From NCBI RefSeq assembly GCF_004087835.1, contig NZ_CP035119.1, positions 496,001-560,000 on the forward strand: a DNA stretch of 64,000 bases. Reading direction: 5' to 3'. The DNA comes from Halorussus pelagicus. Lineage in GTDB: Archaea; Halobacteriota; Halobacteria; Halobacteriales; Haladaptataceae. Positions 16,898 to 25,576 of this stretch are shown piece after piece. The notes beneath the pieces were generated by a model, which made no database searches, was not told where the DNA came from, and was given only the letters and a program-made list of their open reading frames with translations. Made by a program: the position numbers and the translations under genes. Every line of letters starts with the position of its first letter. Position 1 is the first letter of the stretch.

Positions 16898-17998
16898 GTG
16901 TCGAATTTGGCCCAAGTAGATGTGAATAACGAAGAAGCGTCTCGTCTCCTCGACCGGGAATGGAAACGCGTTAACTCTGAGGATAAATCGGAGTACGTCG
17001 AGGACTATCGTATCCGTACAAAAATCGCGGAGGTATTAAACGACTCACAAAAGACGTATCGCTACATCCTCGTGAACGCGACGCTCGCTAAAGCAACGAA
17101 CAGCGATGTCCATTACCGGGCGTTGCAGGCCGGGTCCTCACTAGAGGGCGCTCACGACGCCCGATCTCTCGCCCACTCCGTCTTGGTGCCGTGGGAAAAG
17201 GCACATGGAGAACGACTCGGTGGCAGTCCTGAACCGTTTGTCAATAATCCTGCGCGACACGAGGAAGTTAGTACAGAAAACCGGGCACGCGCCACCAAGA
17301 AGCAGGACCGACTCCACAATTTGCTCCAGCGCATGGAGGACAAGGTGGAAGAAGGAGTGGAAGACCCGGTGAATATCCTCCGGCAGACCCTCTATGCGAT
17401 TACACAACTGGAGTCACAGTTAGTAGACTTTGAATCCGTCAGTAACGCACCTTACACCGAAGTAGAGGATGCTGTGACAACGTATTTGAAGGACTCCGGG
17501 AAAGGTGAGCGGCTACCTGCTGTCGTTGCGGGCATCATGCAGACATACTACGAACATGCTGCCGATGTTGAATGGCAGGTAGATGCTGAACACGCGAACG
17601 TATCTGATGAGTTCTCGAAAGCCGCCGGTGACATCGAACTCTTCCGTGATGATGAGTTGCAGAAGGCGATGGAGGTGAAAGACAAGCCTGCGACCCGGTC
17701 GTCGGTCCAGCACGCCATCGAGAAGGCACGACAGCACAAACTGGGCGAATACATCTACGTGGTTGGCTCTGGGTACAGAGCTGGTGAAAAAGCCGATATT
17801 GAGAAGGAAATTGAGGAGGCTCCACTAGAGTTGATTTTGATGGACTCCGAGGAACTAATTGCTCTCTTGAAAGTCGTCGATGACTCAGATCGCGGCTTCT
17901 TCCTCGACAAGGTCGGAGCGTTTCTGAACGATATGCGAGCGAATCAGAACAATAAGGATCGGTGGACGGAGTTAGCAGAGTCGGTGGAAGAACGATAA
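16898..17998 (+). CDS. Restriction endonuclease, SacI family
   Basis: A 366-residue protein using GTG 16898; a TTG at 16889 is the alternative. The segments VHYRALQAGSSLEGAHDARSLAH and LGGSPEPFVNNPARH (about residues 70-125) match my memory of the SacI-type endonuclease family, whose founding member cuts GAGCTC and is of similar length. No catalytic PD-ExK is obvious by eye. It follows a D12 methylase and precedes a small regulator. Lower GC than the flanking genes supports acquisition as a unit. The site specificity is only inferred from the family. Confidence 0.8.
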   Translation: MSNLAQVDVNNEEASRLLDREWKRVNSEDKSEYVEDYRIRTKIAEVLNDSQKTYRYILVNATLAKATNSDVHYRALQAGSSLEGAHDARSLAHSVLVPWEKAHGERLGGSPEPFVNNPARHEEVSTENRARATKKQDRLHNLLQRMEDKVEEGVEDPVNILRQTLYAITQLESQLVDFESVSNAPYTEVEDAVTTYLKDSGKGERLPAVVAGIMQTYYEHAADVEWQVDAEHANVSDEFSKAAGDIELFRDDELQKAMEVKDKPATRSSVQHAIEKARQHKLGEYIYVVGSGYRAGEKADIEKEIEEAPLELILMDSEELIALLKVVDDSDRGFFLDKVGAFLNDMRANQNNKDRWTELAESVEER

Positions 17999-18080
17999 AC
18001 GATACATGCAGGTTTGAGGCGACATATTGGCTCTTGGCGATATAAAGCAAATTTGGGAGACGGCTAAACGGAGAAACAAC

Positions 18081-18329
18081 GTGTCGCTAATCGGTAAGAC
18101 AAAAATGGCTATTCTTGGACGACTAGCTGAGTCACCATCGCACGGCTACCAGTTGCACAAGGATATTGGCGTGACCACCTCAACAATTTACCAGCATCTC
18201 GGAGAATTGGAGGATGCAGGTATGGTTGAGTCCTCTAAAATCGAAGATGACAGCAGAGAGAAAACCGAATATCAGATTACAGATGATGGCCGTACGCTCT
18301 TAGAACTGCTAGACAAGGACGATAACTGA
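18081..18329 (+). CDS. PadR-like winged-helix regulator
   Basis: An 82-residue winged helix: KMAILGRLAESPSHGYQLHKDIG (helix with the PadR HGYxL motif), TTSTIYQHLGELEDAGMVES (recognition helix), EKTEYQITDDGRTLLELL (wing and last helix). The GTG at 18081 is chosen because the family begins just here; a TTG at 18027 would add 18 residues. It is the third gene of the R-M island, 82 bases after the endonuclease, and could act as its controller. Classical controllers are XRE-type, so a PadR-type one would be unusual. Confidence 0.8.
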   Translation: MSLIGKTKMAILGRLAESPSHGYQLHKDIGVTTSTIYQHLGELEDAGMVESSKIEDDSREKTEYQITDDGRTLLELLDKDDN

Positions 18330-18347
18330 GCGAGCGTCATCCTGCTC

Positions 18348-18497
18348 GTGGTTTTTACTGCTGAGATAGTTTTGATGCAGGCAGGGAACGTTGCGGTGAA
18401 CGGAACAGGAATGTCGCCCCACGCCTTCTCTTTTCGATCAGTTTCGGACCCCGTTTGTATGAGTGGCAAGCGTTCAAAACGACCGATTCGACGGTGA
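18348..18497 (+). pseudogene. Decayed copy of the tiny membrane protein gene
   Basis: The frame reads VVFTAEIVLMQAGNVAVNGTG and aligns with FTAGMVLAQAGNVAANSSG of the intact gene at 18938-19072. At the nucleotide level, caggcagggaacgttgcggtgaac here matches caggcaggaaacgttgcggcgaac there. The N-terminal half (the HPRLIG part) is missing, and the frame then runs on into unrelated sequence to TGA at 18495-18497. It starts 19 bases after the PadR-like gene, so the R-M island's right edge may have cut it. Confidence 0.65.
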
Positions 18498-18503
18498 GCG
18501 AGG

Positions 18504-18698
18504 CTACTCGTAGTAGAACAACAACGCGATGCCCGCCAACAGCGTTCCCGTGCCGACGAGACTGAGGAGGGTCAAATCGAGCGTTCCATCGTACCCCACT
18601 CGCGGGAGCAGATACGACGCCGTTACGTCAATCGTGAGTCCGACCAGTATCACGATTCTGGGAACGTATGTGCGTTCTGTCACACGCTCTACAGCCAC
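18504..18698 (-). CDS. Small two-helix membrane protein
   Basis: GTG start at 18696-18698, 64 residues. Two hydrophobic segments (RIVILVGLTIDVTASYLL, about 14-31; LLSLVGTGTLLAGIALLFYY, about 44-63) are joined by a short loop. The C-terminus ends at the membrane (FYYE). The function is unknown; similar small haloarchaeal membrane proteins are common. It sits between the decayed and intact copies of the tiny protein gene. Confidence 0.6.
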   Translation of the reverse strand: MAVERVTERTYVPRIVILVGLTIDVTASYLLPRVGYDGTLDLTLLSLVGTGTLLAGIALLFYYE

Positions 18699-18937
18699 AT
18701 TCTGGACACATTATTTTTGCTCTCGGGGTCGCTCGGATGAGCGAGGACGGCGTTTCCGACCACCGTGACGAACCGGACTGAAAGCGACGTGCGCGCTCTG
18801 CCACGCAAAATTTGCACTATTTAACTTAAGCCCTATTTGACAATTGTTTTATCTTCTTCATCCAACTTTCATACTATATTTCATAGTTAGAATAATTTAG
18901 AAAAATATACTTTCGGGTAAGCCGACACTACAGTTGC

Positions 18938-19072
18938 ATGCCAAACGGAAAAATCTTCGACCAGTTGGAACAGCATCCGCGACTAATCGGTTTCTTGTTC
19001 ACTGCGGGGATGGTGCTAGCGCAGGCAGGAAACGTTGCGGCGAACAGCAGTGGTTGGACGAATGGACCTTGA
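18938..19072 (+). CDS. Tiny membrane protein (44 aa, DUF7503-like)
   Basis: ATG 18938-18940 to TGA 19070-19072. The protein has an N-terminal helix (KIFDQLEQHPRLIG) and one hydrophobic segment (FLFTAGMVLAQAGNVAA). From memory this matches a haloarchaeal miniprotein family with the pattern HPR-IG-LF, then QAGNVAA. An A/T-rich run lies 40-100 bases upstream. Its stop is 4 bases from the 3' end of the converging CHAT gene. Function unknown; linkage to CHAT and DUF7504-like genes may matter. Confidence 0.75.
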   Translation: MPNGKIFDQLEQHPRLIGFLFTAGMVLAQAGNVAANSSGWTNGP

Positions 19073-19076
19073 AAGA

Positions 19077-21185
19077 TTAGAGGTCAAAGAACTTCCCACT
19101 CCAGTAGATCTCACCATTCATCTTAATGGGTGCAAAGTCAGTCTCTAGTATTAATTTTAATTCTTCCTCAGTCATTCGAAATGTTCCCCGTGGACCGGAA
19201 GGCAGATGCCTCATTGAGGATTCAGCGATAAAAACCGCTAAGCTACCTAATCGATAGGACTCATTTATATACGAGTAATAATCAACTAAAAACTCATCAC
19301 CGTCTCGTCGGAGGTCAAATCTTACTGGTGCACCGTTTTCGCCCTCGCACAATGTCAATCCACCGTGACCGACTGTGATATACTCCATCGACACCTCGAT
19401 TTCCATCTTCGCAATACTCAGCGCCGACCGAAGCGTGAACCCGGAGTTCAACAACCGCGCCAGCGCCCGCCCGACTTTCGTCGCCGCCGAGTGAACGACT
19501 TCCGCGAGCGTCACGACGCCGCCGCGACTGCCCTTCTCGACGAGTTTCGCGCCCTGCTCGTAGGATTTGCAGGCGTTCAGCACGAAGGCTTCGACGCCGA
19601 CCGAATCCAACGAGTCGGCGTCGAGAAAGCCGTCACGACACCGGAATCCCTCCTCGTCTACGTGGCCGATGTAGTGGAGAAAGTCCGCCGAGGACTCGAA
19701 CAAGGTTGCGAGTTCCGCGACGGTCGTCTCCTCGTGAAACGACACGTCGTAGCTCAGGCGGTCCCGCGTGCCGTAGAACTCCCGGACCACGTTCTCCTCG
19801 GCCATCCGCGAGTCGTTGCAGACGACGTGGACCTCGATGGTCGCCTCGTCGGGCGGCGTGCGCTCGGCCTCCCGATGGAGTGAGTCTATCGTCACCTTGT
19901 TCGCGTCGATGGGGTAGCCGTCGCCGACCCACGCGTGTTCAACTGTTTCGACTGGTTCGAGTTGAAACATCTCGTCGTCGGACTCCCAGTCGTTGCCAGC
20001 ACTCCGTGCGAACTCGCCGCCGCTCGGAGGGGAGTCGCTGGCGCTCCGCGTGAAATCGCCGGAAGCCACCGCCGCTCTGGTGAACTCCTCGACTTCTTCC
20101 ATCGTCGGTTTCGGCGACCCGAGGTCCGGGTCGCCCGGCGTCCGCAACAGCGAGAGTTCGTGCGCGAAGTGCGGGAGCGCGGCGACGTTCTCCGCCGCCG
20201 GAACGATGTCGGTGGTCAGGTGCCAGTCCAAAATGTGCGGTTCCAGCACGTCGAACGGCACCGCGAGGTACTCGCGCACCTGCTCGGCGATGGGTTGCCC
20301 GTACAGCGCCTCGAAATCGAGGTCCACCAACGGTTCGACCTGCTCGCGCTCGTGGAGGTCTACGGTGTAGTAGCCCTCGGTCCGAGTCAGGCAGTCGAGG
20401 AAAAACACCTGCTTGAGAACCCGGTTGACCGTCGCCTCGTAGCCGCCCGGCCCGTCGAGCGACTGCTCGAACTCGCCCGCCACGAGTCGCGGGTCCGCGC
20501 CGCCCACGAGGTCGGCACCGAGGTAGTACGCCAGCGACGCCGCCGGATAGACGTACTCGCGCTCTGGCGGCACGACGAGTTCGACGCCCGTCTCCGGCGT
20601 CTCGATATCGCCCGACACCTCGAAGGCGTCGCCGCGCTCGATTCGCGGCGGATACCCCCGGAGCGTCGGAAACGACCGCTCGCAGGAAGTCGTCTTCAGC
20701 GCGGACCCGAACAGCGACACCGCCTTCATCGCGTCTGCCGGGTCGTCGGTGACGGTCACCGTCCCGACCGGGTGTTCGTGGAACGACCGCGCGCCGAGCC
20801 GGACGTGGCATCGCTCGCCGAACTTCGCCGTGACCGACTCCTCGCCGGGGACGACGGTCAACTCGCCGTCCACCGCGAGGTAGACCTTCATCGGCGTGCT
20901 TTGGAGTTCGATGAGGTAGTGGCCGCGCTCGAACGTTTGGACCTCGCTCGCGGTCGCGTCGGCCAGCATCTCGCCGTCCTGCCCGCGGACCACCGTCGAG
21001 ACGAGTTTCGGAATCTCGACCGCCGCCGCGTGGAACCCGACCGCGTCGTCCACCGGAAAGTAAAACTCGTCGGTCGGCCGCGGTGTCAGTCCGACGGCGA
21101 CCGGCGTGTACAACTCGAAGCGCACGCTCTCGATGGGGTCGAAGATACGGACTCCGGGGCGGTCGTCGAGTGGGTCGAACTCCAT
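19077..21185 (-). CDS. CHAT-domain (caspase-like) protease
   Basis: A 702-residue protein. The C-terminal half carries the CHAT fold: ESSADFLHYIGHVDEEGF with catalytic His508 (His504 is the alternative) and VEAFVLNACKSYEQG with catalytic Cys539. Residues 1-480 are a beta-rich and then helical region with no recognised domain, probably a sensor. No signal peptide or membrane segment is visible. CHAT proteases act in bacterial and archaeal defence and regulated death, often cleaving a partner. Possible partners here are the tiny membrane protein and the divergent gene at 21303. The last 50 residues look less GC-rich than the rest. Confidence 0.85.
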   Translation of the reverse strand: MEFDPLDDRPGVRIFDPIESVRFELYTPVAVGLTPRPTDEFYFPVDDAVGFHAAAVEIPKLVSTVVRGQDGEMLADATASEVQTFERGHYLIELQSTPMKVYLAVDGELTVVPGEESVTAKFGERCHVRLGARSFHEHPVGTVTVTDDPADAMKAVSLFGSALKTTSCERSFPTLRGYPPRIERGDAFEVSGDIETPETGVELVVPPEREYVYPAASLAYYLGADLVGGADPRLVAGEFEQSLDGPGGYEATVNRVLKQVFFLDCLTRTEGYYTVDLHEREQVEPLVDLDFEALYGQPIAEQVREYLAVPFDVLEPHILDWHLTTDIVPAAENVAALPHFAHELSLLRTPGDPDLGSPKPTMEEVEEFTRAAVASGDFTRSASDSPPSGGEFARSAGNDWESDDEMFQLEPVETVEHAWVGDGYPIDANKVTIDSLHREAERTPPDEATIEVHVVCNDSRMAEENVVREFYGTRDRLSYDVSFHEETTVAELATLFESSADFLHYIGHVDEEGFRCRDGFLDADSLDSVGVEAFVLNACKSYEQGAKLVEKGSRGGVVTLAEVVHSAATKVGRALARLLNSGFTLRSALSIAKMEIEVSMEYITVGHGGLTLCEGENGAPVRFDLRRDGDEFLVDYYSYINESYRLGSLAVFIAESSMRHLPSGPRGTFRMTEEELKLILETDFAPIKMNGEIYWSGKFFDL

Positions 21186-21302
21186 TCACTCCGAATCGTC
21201 CTGGGCCGACTGTATAGTTCTAACTACACTGGAGCGCGGAAATTTCTGCTCCGACACCGGTAGTATTATGCAAACTTGTCTACTGGAGATATATAGTCAA
21301 TT

Positions 21303-21791
21303 ATGACTATTTGGGACGTGAATCAACTCCGAGTGGGACTGGATAGAAGCGGGGCGAAGACCGCGCTCATCCGTTGCGCGGACGCGCCCTCACGGCCGCC
21401 GGAAACTGTCACGGTCGCGCCGGGCATCAGCGCGTCGATGGGTCCCGACGGCAGAACCACGTCGCTACTCGTCAGCGCCGAGGCACCGAGCGGTCGGACT
21501 ATCCGAGAGTACGACAGCGACGACGCTCGCGCTGCCGCCGACTGCGCGGCGCGACTGGTCGCCGAGCGCGACCCGCGAGCGGTGTGGCTCTGCGGACGCG
21601 GACAGCTTCGGTCGTGGTGGAGTCGCGGCGTCGCCGATATGCTCGAACGCCGACTCGCCGCGGCCGCCCGCCGGGCGGACGCGCGCCTGGTCGTCTGGAC
21701 GAGCGAATCGGACGAACCGAACGAACCGACGACACCGAACGAAGATGACGTTGCGGTCGAGGGCGGTTACGACGTGGTACTCGACCCGTAG
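21303..21791 (+). CDS. Hypothetical protein divergent from the CHAT gene
   Basis: A 162-residue acidic protein with the start MTIWDVNQLRVGLDRSG. The N-terminal 60 residues look beta-rich; the middle has AADCAARLVAERDPRAVWLCGRGQLRSWW and a helix RGVADMLERRLAAAARRADA; the tail is a Glu/Pro/Asn-rich linker. A TATA-like gatatatag (21287-21295) lies just before the ATG. No family is recognised. The last 25 bases overlap the converging zinc-finger gene. It shares a 117-bp divergent intergenic region with the CHAT gene, so the two may be co-regulated. Confidence 0.65.
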   Translation: MTIWDVNQLRVGLDRSGAKTALIRCADAPSRPPETVTVAPGISASMGPDGRTTSLLVSAEAPSGRTIREYDSDDARAAADCAARLVAERDPRAVWLCGRGQLRSWWSRGVADMLERRLAAAARRADARLVVWTSESDEPNEPTTPNEDDVAVEGGYDVVLDP

Positions 21792-22057
21792 CGCGCGAGC
21801 AGGTCGCTGGCCGCGACCGCAACGTCGGTGCTGTCGCAGGCCGGACACTGCACCGCCAGCGAGCAGTCGCCCGCCGACGCGACATCGTCTGACGACGAGC
21901 GTTCTCCCGACGACGAAAGCGGTCGGTCGGCGTCGCCGTTGACTCCAGAGTCCGCAGCGGCGGACGCGTCGTCCGCCGTGGGACCGGGAACCGCGAGCGC
22001 GAGTTGGGCGAGCAGTACGAACGTACCGGAGTGACCGCAGTTGTTGCAGTGGGTCAT
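21767..22057 (-). CDS. Small zinc-ribbon protein with disordered linker
   Basis: A 96-residue protein: CNNCGHSGTFVLL near the N-terminus and CPACDSTDVAVAASDL near the C-terminus supply two CxxC pairs, joined by a Ser/Asp/Gly-rich linker of about 50 residues. The pairs could fold together around zinc across the linker, as in other haloarchaeal split zinc ribbons. Function unknown. It converges on and overlaps the gene at 21303-21791. Confidence 0.75.
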   Translation of the reverse strand: MTHCNNCGHSGTFVLLAQLALAVPGPTADDASAAADSGVNGDADRPLSSSGERSSSDDVASAGDCSLAVQCPACDSTDVAVAASDLLARYGSSTTS

Positions 22058-22218
22058 GGTTGTCGGACCGGCAGGTGCGTTCGGCGCGCCGGTCGGCCCG
22101 AACTCGTGCGGTATCGTATTTGAACCTTGGTCGCACTGCGAGGTCGGACTATCGACTGACAGTCGCCACTACATCGCCGAGTCGCCAAAAAAGGAAGCAG
22201 TCGGAGTGAACGACCGAG

Positions 22219-23796
22219 TTACTGGTACTCGGTGATGGTCACGTCGTAGCTACCGGAGCCGCTGTAGGAGTCCACGGCAATCTGGAGTTCCGTCGATGCG
22301 TCGGGGTTGTCGATGGTGATGCTCTCCTGACTGTTCGTGGTGTACGAGCGGTAGTCGTAGCTGCTCGGGGTGGGCGCGGCCGTCGTTCCCTCGTTGATGT
22401 AGAGGTCGAAGTCGGCGTCGGTCGGGCCGTTGAGTTCCACGACAATCTGACTCGGGCTGCTGTAGTTCCACGACCACGAGTAGTCGTCGGAGTCAGAGGA
22501 GCTACTGAGCGAGTCGCTGACCGTCTCGCTGGTGGAGCCGTCGCCGCCACCGCCGCCGCCACCGCCGCCGCCGCTACCGGGTTCGGTAGTGACTGCGTTG
22601 AGGGCGTTGACTTGACCGGCACCCTGCTTGTTCGAGGAGAGACCGATGTCCTTCGCGGTCGCCTTGAGATGGCTGCGGAGTTCGGACGTGTTGAGGTCCC
22701 ACGCGGCGAGCGTCAGACCGGCGACGCCGGACGTGACGGGGGTCGCCATCGAGGTACCGCTGAACTCCGCGTAGCTGTCGGTCGGAACCGTGGAGAGAAC
22801 GTCCACGCCGGGCGCGGCGAGGTCAACGTCGCCGTACTGCGAGAAGCTGGCGAGTTGCTCGTTGGAGTCAACCGCGGAGATGGCCATACATTCCTCGTAG
22901 GCCGCCGGGTAGCTGACGGAGCTGGCACCGCTGTTACCGGCCGCACAGATGGGGAGCGCACCGTTGTTGACCGCGTACTGGACGGCGCTCTTCATCGTCT
23001 GGGTGTAGCCACCGCCACCGAGGGACATGTTGATGATGTCCGCGCCTTGGTCGGTCGCCCACTCGACGGCGTCGGCGATGTCGGCGGTCGAACCGCCGTT
23101 CGGGCCGAGCGCGCGGCCGTTGATGAGCGAGGAGTTACCCTGTCCGGCGACGCCCGTGCCGTCGTCAACGACTGCGGCGGCACAACCTGAGACGTGGGTA
23201 CCGTGCTGCTCGCTCGACGGGGACGGCGGAGCGGGATCGGAGTCGTTGTCTACGAAGTCGTAGCCGGGGTTGGACTCGTAGTTCCCGTCGAGGTCGGGGT
23301 GGTCGTACTGGGCACCCGTGTCCACGACGGCGATGGTGACGCCCGAGTCACCGAAGCCGCTGACCTCGTCCCACGCGGCGGGGGACTCGACCTGCTTGGG
23401 CGCGTACTGGTTGCTGAAGCGCGGGTCGTTCGGCGTGGCGAACGCCTGATGGGTCTTGTTCCGCTCTGCGTACTTGATGCCGTCCTTCCTGCTGATGGCG
23501 TCGATGAAGTTCTGCTTGGCCTTGTCGGGAACCTGACTCGGGAACTTCACGGCGGCGTAGCGGAGCTTGTCGTTCGTGTGAACGACTTCCGCGTTGCCGG
23601 GGACGCTCGTGGCGACCTTCCCTTCAACGTCGCCCTGACCGGCGGAGACGCCGACGAGAATCTCGTCTTTCTTCGGGCCGGGGTCGCGGCCGGGGGTTGC
23701 TGCTGCGATACCACTGGTGGCGGCTGCTGCGCCAACCGCACCCGTGGCCTTGAGGAACGTACGGCGATTAAATCGCTGCGTGCTGTCATCTGACAT
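22219..23796 (-). CDS. Halolysin-like secreted subtilisin protease
   Basis: A 525-residue Tat-exported serine protease. RFNRRTFLKATGAVG is the Tat signal, a propeptide follows to about residue 120, and the S8 catalytic domain has Asp159 (VVDTGAQYDHPDL), His198 (HGTHVSG), the oxyanion Asn288 (AAGNSG) and Ser349 (GTSMATP). A run of ten Gly (409-418) links to a C-terminal PPC-type beta domain (about 425-525) that aids secretion or folding. All catalytic residues are present, so it should degrade external protein. Confidence 0.95.
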   Translation of the reverse strand: MSDDSTQRFNRRTFLKATGAVGAAAATSGIAAATPGRDPGPKKDEILVGVSAGQGDVEGKVATSVPGNAEVVHTNDKLRYAAVKFPSQVPDKAKQNFIDAISRKDGIKYAERNKTHQAFATPNDPRFSNQYAPKQVESPAAWDEVSGFGDSGVTIAVVDTGAQYDHPDLDGNYESNPGYDFVDNDSDPAPPSPSSEQHGTHVSGCAAAVVDDGTGVAGQGNSSLINGRALGPNGGSTADIADAVEWATDQGADIINMSLGGGGYTQTMKSAVQYAVNNGALPICAAGNSGASSVSYPAAYEECMAISAVDSNEQLASFSQYGDVDLAAPGVDVLSTVPTDSYAEFSGTSMATPVTSGVAGLTLAAWDLNTSELRSHLKATAKDIGLSSNKQGAGQVNALNAVTTEPGSGGGGGGGGGGDGSTSETVSDSLSSSSDSDDYSWSWNYSSPSQIVVELNGPTDADFDLYINEGTTAAPTPSSYDYRSYTTNSQESITIDNPDASTELQIAVDSYSGSGSYDVTITEYQ

Positions 23797-23821
23797 GCTA
23801 CATTACATCCCACACACTACC

Positions 23822-23840
23822 CTTATTTAAATCTTAATTT
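23822..23840 (-). promoter_or_regulatory. TATA-type promoter of the halolysin gene
   Basis: On the minus strand the run gatttaaataaggg (about 23822-23835) lies 26-39 bases before the ATG at 23796. This suits a TATA box with a short leader. The region up to about 23910 is A/T-rich. Confidence 0.5.
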
Positions 23841-23971
23841 TTTCCTGTAATAAAGTGTTATTTAGTTATAATCAAACGATAAATAAACTATTGAACCGTT
23901 TCAAACCGTGTAATAAAATCTCCCGACGAGAGACCGGCACCGCTAAACCGGAACGGGCGCTACGGCAGGAT

Positions 23972-24442
23972 ATGCAACCGTTGCGTTCGCTTCTCGGCGG
24001 AGAGACCACCGTCGCGCTGTTCGTGGACGGTCCCAACGTCCTCCGCGAGGAGTTCGACGTGGACTTGGACGACGTTCGGACGGCCGCCGAGGACCTCGGC
24101 CGACTCGCGGCGACACGACTGTATCTGGACGAACACGCGAGTCCGGGCCTGATTCAGGCCGCAGAAGCCCACGGGTTCGAGGTGACCATCACCTCCGGCG
24201 ACGTGGACGTGAAACTCGCCGTGGACGCCACCGAGTTCGCGCTCACCGACGGTCTCGACGTGCTGGCCGTCGCCTCGCGTGACACCGACTTCAAGCCCGT
24301 GCTGGAGAAAGCCGCCCAGAACGGCGTCCGAACCGTCGCCATCGCGCCGGGCGAGTACGGCCGCTCGGACGCGCTCCGCAACGCGGCCCACGACGCGCAG
24401 ATCGTGGACCCCGACGGGAACGCCGAAGCGTCCGAGGACTGA
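23972..24442 (+). CDS. NYN-domain (PIN-like) nuclease family protein
   Basis: A 156-residue protein of the NYN/LabA group. VALFVDGPNVLREEF holds the first catalytic Asp (DGPN), DVDVKLAVDATEFAL the second acidic cluster, and DVLAVASRDTDFKPVLEKAAQNGVRTVAIAP the third, as in PIN-like RNases. The ATG at 23972 is preferred over an upstream start in A/T-rich DNA that encodes basic sequence. Family members process or degrade RNA; the target here is unknown. Confidence 0.9.
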   Translation: MQPLRSLLGGETTVALFVDGPNVLREEFDVDLDDVRTAAEDLGRLAATRLYLDEHASPGLIQAAEAHGFEVTITSGDVDVKLAVDATEFALTDGLDVLAVASRDTDFKPVLEKAAQNGVRTVAIAPGEYGRSDALRNAAHDAQIVDPDGNAEASED

Positions 24443-24510
24443 CCGGCGAGTCGTCGTTTTACCGACTTCGGAGTGCGATTTTTTCGCGGCGAGAACGCGG
24501 ACGGGTTTCC

Positions 24511-24784
24511 CCACTCCGGCGCGTGCTGGCGTCCTCGTGAGCGAAGCGAACGAGGTTGTCGAAAACCGAAGCTTTTTGCAATGTGGCGAATCTCCGATTC
24601 GCAACAGCACGGAAGACGCGGTTTGTCTTCCGGCGTGCAACTGCGCCGCGCCAACCGCGCGAGGGACGAACGACTGAGCGTGGCGACGGAGTGAAGAGGT
24701 TGGGGAGGTGTGAGGCCCGCGGTTGCAGTGCGGTGCCGTGCGGCCGCGGTCTGAGTGGCGTCGGCAGTAGCTAGCGTCTCGCTG
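24511..24784 (+). repeat. Dispersed hairpin-rich intergenic element, copy 2
   Basis: It begins ccactccggcgcgtgctggcg, then has stems cctcgt/acgagg (24533-24554), gcgaatc/gattcgc (24586-24602) and cggaagac/gtcttccg (24610-24632), the linker ggttggggaggtgtgaggc (24699-24717), a gcggt-rich segment and the end ggcagtagctagcgtct (24762-24778). It fills the gap between two converging genes, as copy 1 does. It is the longest copy, with an extra stem and an A/T-containing loop region. Confidence 0.8.
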
Positions 24785-24855
24785 ACAACCTTCCTCGCTG
24801 TATCGAGGACACAAACACGTCTTCAGACGCGAGAGCCGCCGCCAACGACTCTCCG

Positions 24856-25326
24856 CTACGCTTCGCCGAGCGCCTTCACTTCGACGCGATGTCGCTCGCC
24901 CTCACCCAGCCGAACCACTACCTCGCGCGCCACGGCCTCCCGAACAGTCTCGCGCCACGCCTCGACGGCTTCGACGTGGCGCTCCCGGTGACGTTCCACC
25001 GAAAACTCGGCGTCGGGGTCCGAGCGAAGCGCGTCCTCGGTGTCGTCGGGCGAGGGGTACGCCGCGGTCGCATCAGTGTCGAAAAATCGCTCGGGCGGGA
25101 GGTGGAGCGCACCGGTCGCCGGGTCGCGGTCGTCACCCGGTTCGGTCCCCATTCCCGACTCGGCCGCGCCGGGGTCGTGGAGTCGCGCCCGCATCCGGGC
25201 CGAAAACGGCGGCGTCACCCGAAGGACCGGCCTGCGTGGACTCCGCTGGCGGGCCTCGTAGGCCGCGATAACGTCGTCGGTCGTGACCGCCAGCGAGCGG
25301 ACGGCACGCGGGTCAGCGTCGTCCAT
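24856..25326 (-). CDS. Conserved haloarchaeal protein of unknown function
   Basis: A 156-residue protein starting MDDADPRAVRSLAVTTDDVIAAYEA, followed by PVLRVTPPFSARMRARLH. The middle (GALHLPPERFFDTD) and the C-terminal helix (RHVEAVEAWRETVREAVAREVVVRL) also look conserved. It has no membrane segment or cofactor motif. The downstream Met at 25326 is chosen over a start at 25356 because the family-like sequence begins there. Recognised as a recurring haloarchaeal type, without known function. Confidence 0.8.
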   Translation of the reverse strand: MDDADPRAVRSLAVTTDDVIAAYEARQRSPRRPVLRVTPPFSARMRARLHDPGAAESGMGTEPGDDRDPATGALHLPPERFFDTDATAAYPSPDDTEDALRSDPDAEFSVERHRERHVEAVEAWRETVREAVAREVVVRLGEGERHRVEVKALGEA

Positions 25327-25576
25327 GTTTCTGACTCGAACGCGAGCGCCCTTCAACCTCGCGCCGTCTCTCGAACTACGTTACCCACTCGTTTACATAT
25401 ATATTCTTTCGCGGGAGCGCGTCGCGTGAGCGCGCCACACGCTCGCGTGCGTTACGTGTTCGCATGCGCGTGACCGCCGAACGGACACGCCTCGACCTCG
25501 CCAAACGCGGAGGCGTCCCGGTTCCGACCGAGCGGAATCGCCGAGGTTTTTCCGACGCTCGCCCGAACTGGCGGGT

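Noticed and set aside
16879-16929. 16-codon leader ORF (ATG at 16879) before the endonuclease
   Set aside because: It lies in a different frame and could be chance; the GTG at 16898 fits the family and the promoter.
22541-22575. Run of ten glycine codons in the halolysin gene as a sequencing artefact
   Set aside because: The frame is preserved on both sides and Gly-rich linkers before PPC domains are usual in such proteases.
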